Shown here piece after piece: positions 49,429-60,620 of a stretch of 64,000 nucleotides of DNA. The translations under genes and the position numbers were made by a program. Numbering within the stretch: position 1 is the stretch's first letter; each line of letters begins with the position of its first letter. The notes beneath the pieces were generated by a model. The model worked only from the letters and a program-made list of their open reading frames with translations, did not search any database and had not been told where the DNA came from. The stretch comes from Dicaeum eximium (lineage: Eukaryota > Chordata > Aves > Passeriformes > Dicaeidae): NCBI GenBank assembly GCA_013396995.1, contig VWZP01004609.1, forward strand, positions 399,749 to 463,748. The letters run 5' to 3'.

Positions 49429-49650
49429 TGGGTGTGACACCCCTGGGCCCGCCATGGTGGGTACAGGGAGGAGGGGTGTGACACCCCTGGGCCCGCCATG
49501 CTGGGTGTGCTGAGGGAGGGGTGTGACACCCCTGAGCCCGCCATGGTGGGTGTGACACCCCTGGGCCCGCCATGCTGGGTGTGCTGAGGAGGGTGTGACA
49601 CCACCATGGGGCACAGTGGGCAGTGGTGACACCCTTGAGCCCACCATGGA
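49429..49650. repeat. Promoter-side minisatellite next to ARL8B gap
   Basis: Units of 29-45 bases starting gtgtgacacccctgggcccg and continuing ccatggtggg or ccatgctgggtgtgctgagg. Unit starts are at 49432, 49476, 49521, 49550 and 49593. The array abuts the gap, so its true length is unknown. Confidence 0.85.
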
Positions 49651-49687
49651 GCAGGCTCTGCCCTGCCCTCTCCATCACTGGCTCCAT

Positions 49688-49900
49688 TAACTTGGGGAAG
49701 ACCCCCAAGGTCATCGAGTCCAATTTATGACCCAACACCACCTTGTCACCGTGTCCAGTGGTTCCTCAGGTACCTCCACCACCTCCCTGGGCAGCCCCTT
49801 CCAACACCTGACCACCCTTTCCATTAAAAAACTCCTCTTGATGTCCCAGCTGAGCGTCCCCTGGCACAGATTCACTCTTGTCCTCTCCTCCTTACCTCAC
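49688..49900 (+). mobile_element. CR1-like LINE fragment upstream of ARL8B
   Basis: ccaaggtcatcgagtccaat, cccaacaccaccttgtcacc, accacctccctgggcagccc and ttccattaaaaaactcctct follow an avian CR1 subfamily distinct from the other copies in this window. Confidence 0.7.
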
Positions 49901-50899
49901 CCCTCACGCGCCACCATGGCGGTGCTGTGAGGGCCCCTCAGGGCCACCCGCACTCAGGGTCACCCACAAATCCAATCCCAGCTTGCAGAGGAATAAGGAT
50001 TAAAAAATACCAACTGCAGTATTTCCAGTTAGCCCAAGTACTTTTTAAGCAAGTGAAATACAAAACCTTGTGTGCTTCAAAAACCAAAGGGACAGCCCAC
50101 TTCACCTTGTTATTCCATTTATCCTCACATAAGCAGATGTTCTCCAGAAGTTCCTGCCTTTTGCACGGACTTTGATAAACTGGCTTTCCGCTTGAGCCAA
50201 ATAAACTGCAAGTAGATAACACTGACCAAACCACTGCATCAGGTGCATTTATCACAACTTAGCTGAGGTCCCTTTAGTTTCCACCTCAAAGTGCTTCCAA
50301 GTGGAGTTGAAGGAGTAGCCTGCATTTTGAATGGGCTTTTTGGGTGATTTACCAGGGTTCTTGTCACTGTAACTGGGGTTATTTTAATTCCCAGCCAAAG
50401 TAAGCCCAAATTCACAAATTCTGTGGCTCCAGCTCTCTGGGGAGTTACATGGCTTGTGCACCATGAGACCAGGCAGGAGCAAATAGAGATGCAGCAGAAA
50501 AAAAAATCACAAGGAACCTACAGGATGCCTGAGGAATATTTTCTGTTTCCCTGAAGCACAATCTTTTTCCTCAGGATTTCTTATGATGTTGCAGTAAAAC
50601 TTTCATGACTCAAATTAAGGGCTATTAATGAATGTTAAGCAGGATTTGTTGGTTGTCAATAGGTTGGAAAAGAGCTACTGTTTTGCACCTGGCTGCAGTG
50701 TCTCTCAAATTATTTTACAAATATTAAAGACCTAAGATAATGCCTGAAGAATGGGTTGGGCTGCCTGGATATGAACCACAGGTTACATGCTGTGTCTGGG
50801 ACTCCTGCAAAGGATTCTCCTCCACTGCTGGTAGAAGGAAATGTACTAAATCACACAGAAAAAAAAAATCTGAGCCAGAAACAATGGGTGTCACAAATC
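49901..50899. other. Intergenic, nothing recognised
   Basis: About 1 kb of unique sequence between the CR1 copy and the 70-bp array. I see no gene, RNA or repeat. Confidence 0.6.
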
Positions 50900-50924
50900 T
50901 ACTCTTCAGAACAGCGTAAAACAG

Positions 50925-51232
50925 GTGTAAAAAACCAATTGGAATGGGATTGGTATAGAAACACCAAACAGTGCACTGGGCTGTGATGGTTTGGGTGTAA
51001 AAAAACAATTGGAATGGGATTGGTATAGAAACACCAAACAGTGCACTGGGCTGTGATGGTTTGGGTGTAAAAAAACAATTGGAATGGGATTGGTATAGAA
51101 ACACCAAACAGTGCACTGGGCTGTGATGGTTTGGGGNTACTCTTCAGAACAGCGTAAAACAGGTGTAAAAAACCAATTGGAATGGGATTGGTATAGAAAC
51201 ACCAAACAGTGCACTGGGCTGTGATGGTTTGG
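50925..51232. repeat. 70-bp tandem repeat, broken by a single N
   Basis: gtgtaaaa starts recur at 50925, 50995 and 51065 (period 70). Each unit continues caattggaatgggattggta and then cagtgcactgggctgtgatg. Three units precede the N at 51137 and one follows. Units are nearly identical, so the array is young or an assembly product. Confidence 0.92.
51137..51137. other. Single-N contig join
   Basis: The bases after the N (51138 on, tactcttcagaacagcgtaa) repeat those at 50900 for roughly 95 bases, as expected from two contigs whose overlap was not merged. Confidence 0.85.
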
Positions 51233-51234
51233 GG

Positions 51235-54200
51235 GACCAAACCATGGTGGATCTCCATGAGGAGGATGCCCCAGCCCAGCCCAGCCCTCGGTGTGCCGGC
51301 AGCTCCCTGGCCTGGCAGATCTGCACTAATCAGTCTCTGCCCGCAGGGCAGGAGGAGCAGAGAGTGCTGCACGCAGAGAATAAAGCACATTTCCGTCCCT
51401 CCTCAGGCTCACGGCGCTGGGGAAGGCGCTGCCCTCGAATGCCCCGGCTCTGCCACACTGAAATTAGAAATTCCCTGCTCCGCAGCAGCAGGAAAGGCAT
51501 TTGTGCATCTGCTTTTCCACCCCAAAACACGGCTTTCCTTTGTATCCATAAAAAAAAGCCAACTAATATACTCCTTCCAATTAAGCTGAGATATGAACTG
51601 CACTTTGAAGGTTCTTAATCCATTCTCTGGTTCATTAACTCAGAAAATTTCATCCCCATGGTTAGCCCTATCAGAGAGGACGGAATGCCTGGCACCAATT
51701 AGTTCTAATAACGAGCTAAGTTGTGCACAGATTCTGGAGCCTGTCATTAAATGAGAAAATAGGACAGCTCCTCTCAGAATAGAATATCTTGCTGGACCTT
51801 CCTTTAATTTGTCTTTGGCTAACGACTCCTCCCTCAAACAAAGGAACTAATTGATGTGATGAGTTACAGATGCCTGCTGTGTGGCACCTCCCCTGCTGCT
51901 GAGCGAGGCGCCGCAGCCAAAAAATAGTGACAATATTGCTCTGGGATCCTGCCTTCCTGCTTGTCCACAATCCGTGCCCCACGGAGGCAAACGTGCGTGC
52001 CCTGTTAGTGCCCTCAGTGCGTGTGGATGCTGATTTTCTGCCAGGGATTGGTAAAATGTCTTAGAGACTGTGGGTGCCTCCCAGGTCAGGATCTTCCCTT
52101 GTGGAGGGAGGGAGGGAGAGGACAAACGGGAGCCTGGCTCCGCAGTGCCAGCAGGCAGCTGGGGGCTCTTTCCAGCTCTGCTCTTCCAAGGCCCACTCAA
52201 AATAATATCCAAAGACACGGAGGCAGATGATAGCAGGTACAAGGTATGTGTCTTCTTCTGTTACAGACTTAAAGGAAAGGGCAAGATTAGTGGTCACCTC
52301 TAAAGATATTAAATAACCAGTTCCTAAACCTGCCACAGCCTTTGTCTTCCTGTCATTTTATACAGCATTTTTGGTGCTGCCAGTATAAATAGTCATAAAA
52401 TAACCCAAGGAGGCAAAGGAAGGATTTCTCTGTGTCTTCCTCACTTCTTTCCTGAAAAAAGAATCATGTCAGTTGTGCTGTTACTGCTTGAGCTAAACCA
52501 GAAGTATTCCTTTGCCATGAAGAGGGAGACACACCGTGAAAATTAAACCATAACTCATTTCCTCAGAGATGTTTGCACGCTGCCAGCGTGCCATAAAACC
52601 CTGCCTCTTTCTGCAGCCCAGGAAAGCACCGAGTGTTCTCCACAGTGGGGAGGGGAGATGGAGGAGGGGAGGGAGGTGGCAGTGAGGGCAGCACAGCCCC
52701 GCTTCCCCAGGGAGCCGGGGCAGGCAGCAGCGTGACTCCTGCGTGAAACCTGACGTGAGCAGCGGGATCTCATTTCCCAGAGTCACGGGATCACGGCGCG
52801 ACAGAATGGTTTGGTGTAAGTCAGAGGGTGCGTGCTTGGACGCTGAGGTTTCCATGTCTCTAAGGGGAGTACCTGCAGTCAGCCCAGGTGAGAATCCTAA
52901 TCTCAAGGTGACCTGGTATCGGGTTCATTGGGAGGCATCACTTTTCATGCACCTCCTTCACCTTGGAGTAGTCCCCAGGCTGGAAACGTGGCAGCTTGGC
53001 GGCTGGCAAGCTGTGCAAGTGTCTGTCACTGCCAGGGAAAGTATAAATGATGGCAGTCGCTTTAGCATTTCGATTTCGTAGGTGCTGGCAAACACTCCCC
53101 AGCATGAGCTGCTGCGTGCAAGTGATGACCTTTAGGAATGCTGGCATCTCCCAGTGCTGAAGAGGCAGGAGCATGAATCAGCAGAAGGGAGCAGGGGGGG
53201 AAAAAATATAGTTAAAAAGGAGCCTGCTGTTAGCAGTAAGTTAAATAAAATTCTCCTGGTCCTTCAGTCAGATTTATTAGCAGTGACCTTGGCACTTGCA
53301 GAGCCCCCTGCACAAAAGCCAGGCCCACGCTTGCAGATTTAGTGCACAGTCAGGGCCTTGGCCAGCCAGGTCACCGCATTTCACCCTTTCTGTAATTTAG
53401 ATTTTAAATCTACAAGGAAACAAACCCATTCTTCCAGCCTAAGCACAAACAGCTCCAAGTGAGGCTCTGAAAGGTGGGCACAGAGCCCTGGGCTCCAGCT
53501 CTGCACAGACCAGATTCACAGGGAGCAGCACCTTGGGAAGGCCACAGCAGGGACTCCTTGGAGGTGCTTGCTGAGACTGAGCCATGAGCTGCCCACCCAG
53601 GGACCATGCACATGGTGCCAGGCTGGGGAGGCATTTTCTTCAGCCTCTGCTCTGAAGGAGGGCTCCCTTCCCGCTGCCAGGCAATATCCAAACAGTGCTG
53701 CAGCCCCTTTCCCGACAGACCCCAGCACCCACAGTGCAGGTTGCTGTGTGTATTTCAGTCCCACCGAGTGTTTTGCAGCTCACGCCCATCAGCTGTGGCC
53801 CCTGGGCACATCCTGGGCTATGAAGCAGCTATGAACCCAGCAGCACAGCACTGAGCCTGTCTGTGCAGTCCTGTTTAGTTCCAGGCACGATTCTCTCCTG
53901 CTGTGATCTCTGCCACATCACCAGGACCAGCCTGAGCCACCAGGTGCTGTCCCTGCCTCACTTATCTGTGCCCTACTGGAAAGTGGCATTGTGCTGGCAC
54001 AAATGTGATGTGTGCCAATTTCTGCAGAGGTTGTCCCCAGCAAGAGCCCTCTCACTGTGATGGGCATGGCATGATCCCCAGGACAGCTCAGACTGGGTGC
54101 TGCGATGTTCCCAGGGAACCCGGGCCTCACTTGTGTTCCTTGCACATTAATTTCCCCTTTTCCTCTCAAGTTTTCTCCTTGGCCAGCGGCTCTGCTGCCT

Positions 54201-56439
54201 TTGCTTGGATTTTCCAGCAGAGGGGGATGCAGCCTCGCCAAAGGCGTCCTTCCCTGGAGCTTTTAGCTGTGTCCTCACCTCCATCCTCACCCTCACCCTG
54301 CCCTGGGCTGGGCTCCCTGCCCAGCACAGCCCCCTGGCCTGGCGGGGCCAGCACCCACACCCAGCCCCTCTCCTGGCACATGGGCACCACGGGGTCCTGC
54401 ACATCTTCCTCTCTCCTTTTCGGAGTAAATCCAAAGCAAGGCATGTTATCAGCAGTGAGCTGCTCACAAGGGATGGACAGCAGGAACAGCAAAGTCCCGT
54501 GTGAGCCCCAGCCTGCCCGGCAGGAACATCTCTGGGCAGTTGTCCCCAGTGGTGTCAGAGCTGTCACTCTGCTGCCCACGCTCTCACCTTGGGCTGAAGG
54601 AGCATCCAGCTGTGAGGGGCAAATCCCGGGGGATGCCTTTGCCTTTCGAGGGGGAAGAAGCAGCACATCGGGCCATGAGGCCAGTCAGCTGAGCTGCACT
54701 CCTTTACACAGCCAAACACTCACCTGCTGCCTCAGCACCTGGTCAGAGTCCTGAACGGAGCCCAGGGACCTTCATGTGTGTCAGGAGCAGAAGGGAGCAC
54801 CCAGCCCACACTGCAGTCTCTCTTGCACTGGATTTTGGGTGCTCTGCTTGTCTCTATTGTCCTTTGTCATCTCCTCTGGAAGTCACGCTGCCTGTTGGCA
54901 TTTCATGGAGCGGGGCCCTCTCAGGGAGCTGGGCACCTCACACCACCCAGTCAGAGCTGTGCTTCAAGGTTATTTCCTATCAAGTGCTCCTTCTTCCAGC
55001 CATCCAGTTATTTTCTCCTTGGCTAAATCATCTGAAAATAGACTGCAGCCATCCTAGTTCTTCCTGCTTTGTATGCACGAGCAGGAAGGGGAATTTAGGA
55101 TTTTGCTGTAATGCCATACACAAAAGCCTGCTGGAGAGCATCACTTTGATTAGCTCTTATTGTACACCCAAGAAAACAGAAAAGAATAAGAATAAGGGAG
55201 AGCCCAGCATGTGGCTGCTGTGCCTTGCTGCTTCAAGGCTGCTCAGAAAATCTGCCTGGTTGCTCAGGGCCCTCATCAGGAGCGTATTTGTGCATATCCC
55301 AGAAATGGCTTGAGTTTTATCCTCTCAATAATAAGGGGAAGAAGGGCAGGAGCACTGTAGTGTTTTGCTCCCCAGCACATCCCAAACCTTGGGCTCTGGC
55401 ACCGAAGCAGCCTGACCCTGAGGCCTCCCCTTCCCTTGGCCACCTGCAGGCAGGTGAACCTCTGCAAGCCCCCACCACACCACACAGGGCACTGCAAAGC
55501 TTCCCAACTGCAAACAAGGCACCCCAGCTCCTGGAAGTCTGAGACAGAAAACTTGATTTAGATCTGGGAATTAAATTAGCAAAAGGGATGAAAAAGAAGA
55601 AAAATATCTCGCATCCAAGCACACGTCTTTGGCAGAATTTATGACTGGAAAAAAGTATTAGGATGTGAATTTTGCAGACAGCTCTGATGAGTGATGGAAT
55701 GGACCGAACTCCTCACTCTAAACTCCCTGAACTTTGAGGATTTGATGCAGATCCAGATTTAAAATTTCCATTGGGGCCTTTCTCCTTAAAACCAGAAGCA
55801 GAAGGATCTCGTTGGCCTACAGAGGCTGTACCAGATACTAACTTGCCCCTCCTGCCCCTGTGGCCTGGCCACCCCCTCTTTATCCTTTCTCGGTTTACGT
55901 GAGTCTTTGTCACAAGGCACTGACAAACCAAGCAGTTCGGGTTTTCCCAAGACACAGGACACTGCAGTTCTGGAAAACAGAATTTAGTGCAAGTACCTGC
56001 ATATGGATTTTTTAAATAAGCCTAATCCCAAATAAAGCTCATCCGAAGCTGTGGGCACTCAAATCATGTTTAAAAACACGAGAACACAGGAGAGACAGAA
56101 TGTGATCGATGCTTCCCTGCTTCCCACCCAGCCAGGCGAGCACCAGTCATGAGACTCACACAGCCTAAATCCCACTGTTACACTTTCCCACCAGACAAAT
56201 CCTACTTTATTAAACCAAAGTGCAAGGGAATTAGCAAAACCGCCCGTCTCCTTCACACTATAGTATATATAAGCAACCTAATCCATACGCCAAAGCTCCC
56301 ACCGCTCTGAAAACCTCTCAGCTGGGAATTCCCGTCAGCAGCTCGCAGTCTCCCTCCTGTCAGCTCGGGATTACCTTTCCCTAACAGGGCACGGGAAGGA
56401 GAAAAACACGTGGGCACCTGCCAAACTCATCCCTGCGGC
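51235..56439. other. Intergenic DNA upstream of ARL8B
   Basis: 5.2 kb without a supported gene. AT-rich, TAAT-containing sequence at about 51600-51860 could be a conserved regulatory element. A short CR1-like scrap lies near 52788-52812 (cgacagaatggtttggtg). A G-rich run (ggaggggagatggaggaggg) lies near 52650. Long frames on both strands from 53.4 to 54.7 kb look like chance reads of GC-rich DNA. Confidence 0.5.
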
Positions 56440-56740
56440 TCCCCTTGCACGGTGACCCCGCCCGAGGGAGAGCCGCGGGGATGGGGACGGGGCAAGGGGC
56501 TGCACACCAGACTAATCAGTGCTCGGCTTTGCTCATTAAAGAGGCTCCTTTGGCTGACCTGACCGAATACTTCCCATTGTTTCCTTCAATCCCAGGGCTG
56601 CTGGGGCTGCTGGGCGGCGCGGGGAGAGAGGGATCGATGAGCAGGGAGGGATCCCCATGCCCTGTCTGTCACCCCGCCGGCCAGGGGCAGCCCAAAACTG
56701 CCGAGAGAAAGGAGCTGCGAGTCTGCGAGGCCGGCGTTTC
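56440..56740. promoter_or_regulatory. Small CpG-rich block
   Basis: About 300 bases richer in CG than the surroundings (accccgcccgagggagagcc, ctgggcggcgcggggagaga). No exon is recognised. Possibly an enhancer or a promoter of a non-coding transcript. Confidence 0.3.
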
Positions 56741-59449
56741 GTTTCCATGAGATAAGCAGCAGAAATCAGGGGTAATTGGAGGGGCTGGGAGGACGGAGCC
56801 TTTTGTTACACAAGGCTTAATGGGCCTCTTCGGAGGGAGCCGGAACCAGCGAACGTTGCAGCCTGGAATAGCGATGTGCTACATCCCATTTCTCAGGAGG
56901 GAGGAAGGAAGGAAGGACACGTGAAAAGAAAATAGCAGTAAATGATCCCACTTCATAATTTTTCTTCCTGTAACCCTTCTGGCCTTACAAACAGGAACTT
57001 GGTTTTAAACTAAAAATAAAGGCTGGTGCCCGTGGCGCAGTTGCAGATGGGCGTTTCCAAGTGCGCCGCTGGGGCTCAGCCCTGCTCTATAAGCGGCCTG
57101 GGCCGGGCACCCTAGGAAAGTGCCTGGCTCTGCATTTGCTATATTTACATATCATCAGCTATCAGGAGAACAGGATGTCCCGGAGGATCTGAAATAGGAT
57201 ATACCACACTCCGTCTCCTGGGCAGTGCAGCCACGGGCCAGGCCCGTATCGCTGATCCTGTTTGCCCGCGGCCCGGGACTGCCGGGGTGCCCGGGGGTGT
57301 TATCCACCCCAGCCCGGCTGGCACGCGGGCCAGGCTGCTGTGGCATCCCCAGCCTTCCTCCAGACACGTGTGGCTGCAGCAGAGAAGAGCTGGGGGGGTG
57401 GAAAGCTCCTATTTCTCTTTCTGCCGCACTGTTTTTTATTGCGAAGGCAGAGGAGATTTATCCTGCCCTCCAAAAAATCAGGTCTGTATTTTCCCTCACA
57501 CATTATTTTCCACACTAAAGCCCAGCACCATCGGGAGCCTTTCAGTGCAGGGTGATGGAGCACGAACAAGGCCTTTCCCAGGTGGAGCAGAGCCAGGGCA
57601 GAAGCAGAGCCCCTGGCACAGCTTCCTGCAGGCCCAAGGAGGGGCTCAAGGGGTGCAGAGCACAGGGCAGAGAGGGCAGGGGGGCAGACGGAGGGGTGGG
57701 CACCAGCTCCCAGCACTGCACGCCCTGCGAGGATGGGCTGTCCCTCGGAAGCACGAGGGATGCCCTGCCTGCCTCACCACCGCGCATTTAAATGCCTTTC
57801 TCACACGCTGGGCGTAGCTGCCAAGTACTGTGCCTTCAGTACATCACTCCACCTTCATTTCCAGCCACTTCAGCTTGCGTTTGGGAGTGGTTTCCAAGCA
57901 TTCAGCTCACCCATATCTTCTCCACACTGGTTTCCTTTATGAGCTGCACCCACTACAGGTCCAGAGCTTTAAATGCAAACCCAAACAAATATGTGGTAGC
58001 GCTTCCCATTCCCACTGGACTGGCCTGGAGTGGGAGTGGAATGAGTCAGGAGAACCATAAAGGAAAGTGAAATAGATCCACCCTGAGCAGATGATAGGAT
58101 CAGGGCAGATTAGTAGCCTTGGATCAGATTCAAGGGTCAGCATAAATCTTTAATCTTTGCAAAGTCCTCGAGCCTCCCTCCCCTCACTGTCTCACATGCA
58201 CACACACCAGGCATGACTAAACAGCTCTCTGCGGGGATGGCAGACGCTTCAGAAACTCCCGGCTGGTTTTGGTTTGCAAAATACAACAATAAAGCTGCTC
58301 TCTGTTCTGCGAACGTGAGAACTTCCCTCCGCAGGCACCTCGCCCCTGGATGCTGTGGGATGCTGCCAGGGACGGTGTCACACCACAGCCACTGCTCCCA
58401 CCAGCACCAGGGGCTCACTGGGGCTCCTCTGGTTTGGTCTGACCCCACAGTCAGGCTGCACCAACCAAGCACGAGGTGAGAGCCAAGGACTGTCCCCGCC
58501 TTGTGCCTTACTAGGTCCCGCCATGCTCTGCCAGCACGTCATTACTCATTATTCCTCTGGGTTTGCTTCCCACTGACACTGTGCTCAGTGCACATCATCT
58601 GGAGAGTTCCCAGCTTTCACGTGGAGCTGCAAGTGCCTGGCTCAGGGGTGGTGGGAATGCCAGGCTGCCCTGGGAAGGGGCTATGTGGGAGCAGAGGGGC
58701 TGGAGGAGAGGTGCCAGCTTTGCACCCAATTGATGCACTAAGGGGAAAAAAAGAAAAAAAAAATCATAGCAAAAAGCCCTGGCCTAGTTTTTGTTTCACT
58801 GTGCTGGGCTCAGGCTCGAAGGATGTGGTTTGGTGGTCAGCACATAAGACAGCAAATGCAAAAAAAAATTCCTTTGATTAAATCCAGATCGGGGCTGTGC
58901 AAGCTCCTCCTGCGGCCATCGGGAAATCACAGGAGGGAAAACCCTGCCCACGCTGCCTGTGGCTGGGCACCAAGGGACGTGACACAGCCCTGTGGTGGCC
59001 CTGTCCTGCTCCATGGGGCATTTTGTCCCACGGAGCGAGGTGTCCCATCCCGGCACCTGGAGCACGCAGTCCCCAGGGGAGCTCCCAGACATCCGTCTGG
59101 CCATGCTGAAGGCTCCATCTCAAGCTTTCCTGATACATTGATAACAATTCAAGTCACTCTCTGAACACAAAGGGCCAGGCAAGTTCTGTATAAGCGAATA
59201 TTTATATATTCCATAAACATTTTTAAATGGGAAATTGCCTAATGTGCCTTATTAAAGGGAAAGCACGAACAGCTGGCTGAGGGCGCCTGGCAGAGCTGCT
59301 GACGGTGGCTGCTGCTGCACCTCACAGCTCTAATTGTTTCAGGAATCCTTTGACTCATCTTCCGAGCGGCTCCAGGATCTGAACTGAGATCTCTGTCTTG
59401 CCGCTCTCCTTCAAAACACCTTCGCCTCGCTGCTGGGTTCCAAAAGCTC
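56741..59449. other. Intergenic, no gene recognised
   Basis: 2.7 kb of mixed sequence holding four of the CACGTG sites in or near it, a short ggaa run near 56893, and an A-rich patch at 58744-58766. No coding exon is supported. Confidence 0.5.
57088..57093 (+). promoter_or_regulatory. Possible TATA box
   Basis: tgctctataagcggcctggg places TATAAG between GC-rich flanks, a core-promoter-like layout on the plus strand. No downstream coding exon is recognised. Confidence 0.2.
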
Positions 59450-60620
59450 GTTCTGCAGATGCCTCCTGACCTCAAGCGCCCAGGTGCTCGCTGGAGCCCG
59501 GAAAACCCCTCTGTGGTCGCTGCCTCAGCCGCACACAGCAGCCGGGCCCGTGCTCCGCACACGTGCGGCACAGCCCGGCCCCGCCACGGCGATCCTGGGG
59601 ACAAGGACCTGCCGCCAGCAGCCTCACCCCGGCCAGGCCTGGCCCAAACCTGCCCCTTCCGCCCTCTCGGCCAACAATTCTTCGCTTTCCCGGGGCTGCA
59701 GAGAGGCAGTGGAAGCCCGGCAGGCTCTGAAGCGCAGGAAAGCTGTGCCCGCATCGCGAGGAGTTGGGGACACGAACCGCGCCGGTCTCGGCTTCTCCCT
59801 GGGGACCGAGGATGTCACTGAGCGCTGCGGTGCCAGCCTGCTCCGTTACTATGGGGACAAGCACCGCGGGGCTGACAGGAATAAATGTATAAAATCCCCT
59901 GCAGCTTCTCTCCGCGGGTGGCAGCGGGGTCACCAGGGTGCCGGAACCTCCGTCGCTCCCTGCCCCTCGCCCGGCTCGGTGGCCGCGCACCCCTTGCGAC
60001 ACCCGGCCCCCTGCTCTCCGCCCAATGTGCCGGGCTGGCAGCTCAGGGCTCACACACAGCTGTGCTTGCCCGGCCCGGGGCCCGCAGCATCCCCGGGCAG
60101 CCCGGGCACGGCGGCACCGCACGGGCTCTGCCCCCAGCGGTACCAGCAGCGGCTGTGCCCCGGCCGGGCAGCCCCGGGAGCGGAGCGAGTCAGGGCTCAC
60201 TCACTCCTTATTCACCCGGCTACGTGCGCTCCAGGCAGCGCCTGCATTCCCCGTGACCTTTGGACACTCATTTCAGCCATGGAAAGGGCCATGGGCAGCC
60301 AGTGGGAAGGGAAAACAGGCAAGCGGCCCGGGGGGATGGCAGCGGGAGCCTCGGGCCGGGCTGGTCCCCATCCCCGAGCTGGAGGTGCCATCCCCGCAGA
60401 GCCCCGCAGCACCCGGCTGAGCAGCTCCGGGCACACCTGGGTGCTGCGGTGCCGCACCTGTCCCACCTGGGGACAGCACTGCTCCCGTGGGAACGGGCAC
60501 CGGGAGGGACTGAGGGCGGCTGTGCTGCCGGAGGGAGGGAGCTCCAGGCACGGCAGGGCCGGTGACAGCTCTCCCGAGGGCATCGTCTTAGAAAGCGGCC
60601 CTTGGGAGGCCCGGTGATTC
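59450..60620. promoter_or_regulatory. Orphan CpG island
   Basis: About 1.2 kb with dense CG dinucleotides (for example cccggccccgccacggcgat and ggcccggggcccgcagcatc), unlike its AT-richer flanks. Long open frames on both strands (59484-60617 plus, 59472-60200 minus) follow from GC richness and show no family motif. Possibly the promoter of a non-coding RNA or of a neighbour beyond this window. Confidence 0.5.

Noticed and set aside
48533..49741. 402-residue minus-strand frame over ARL8B exon 1
   Set aside because: It reads through the splice donor at 49132, the N gap and two tandem arrays. Only the 41 codons of exon 1 are real.
50925..51232. CRISPR-like array
   Set aside because: The 70-bp units are contiguous with no spacers, and the DNA is from a vertebrate genome.
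59484..60617. 377-residue plus-strand frame in the CpG island
   Set aside because: Open on both strands in a GC-rich block where stop codons are rare. It lacks any domain, conserved motif or sensible splice context.
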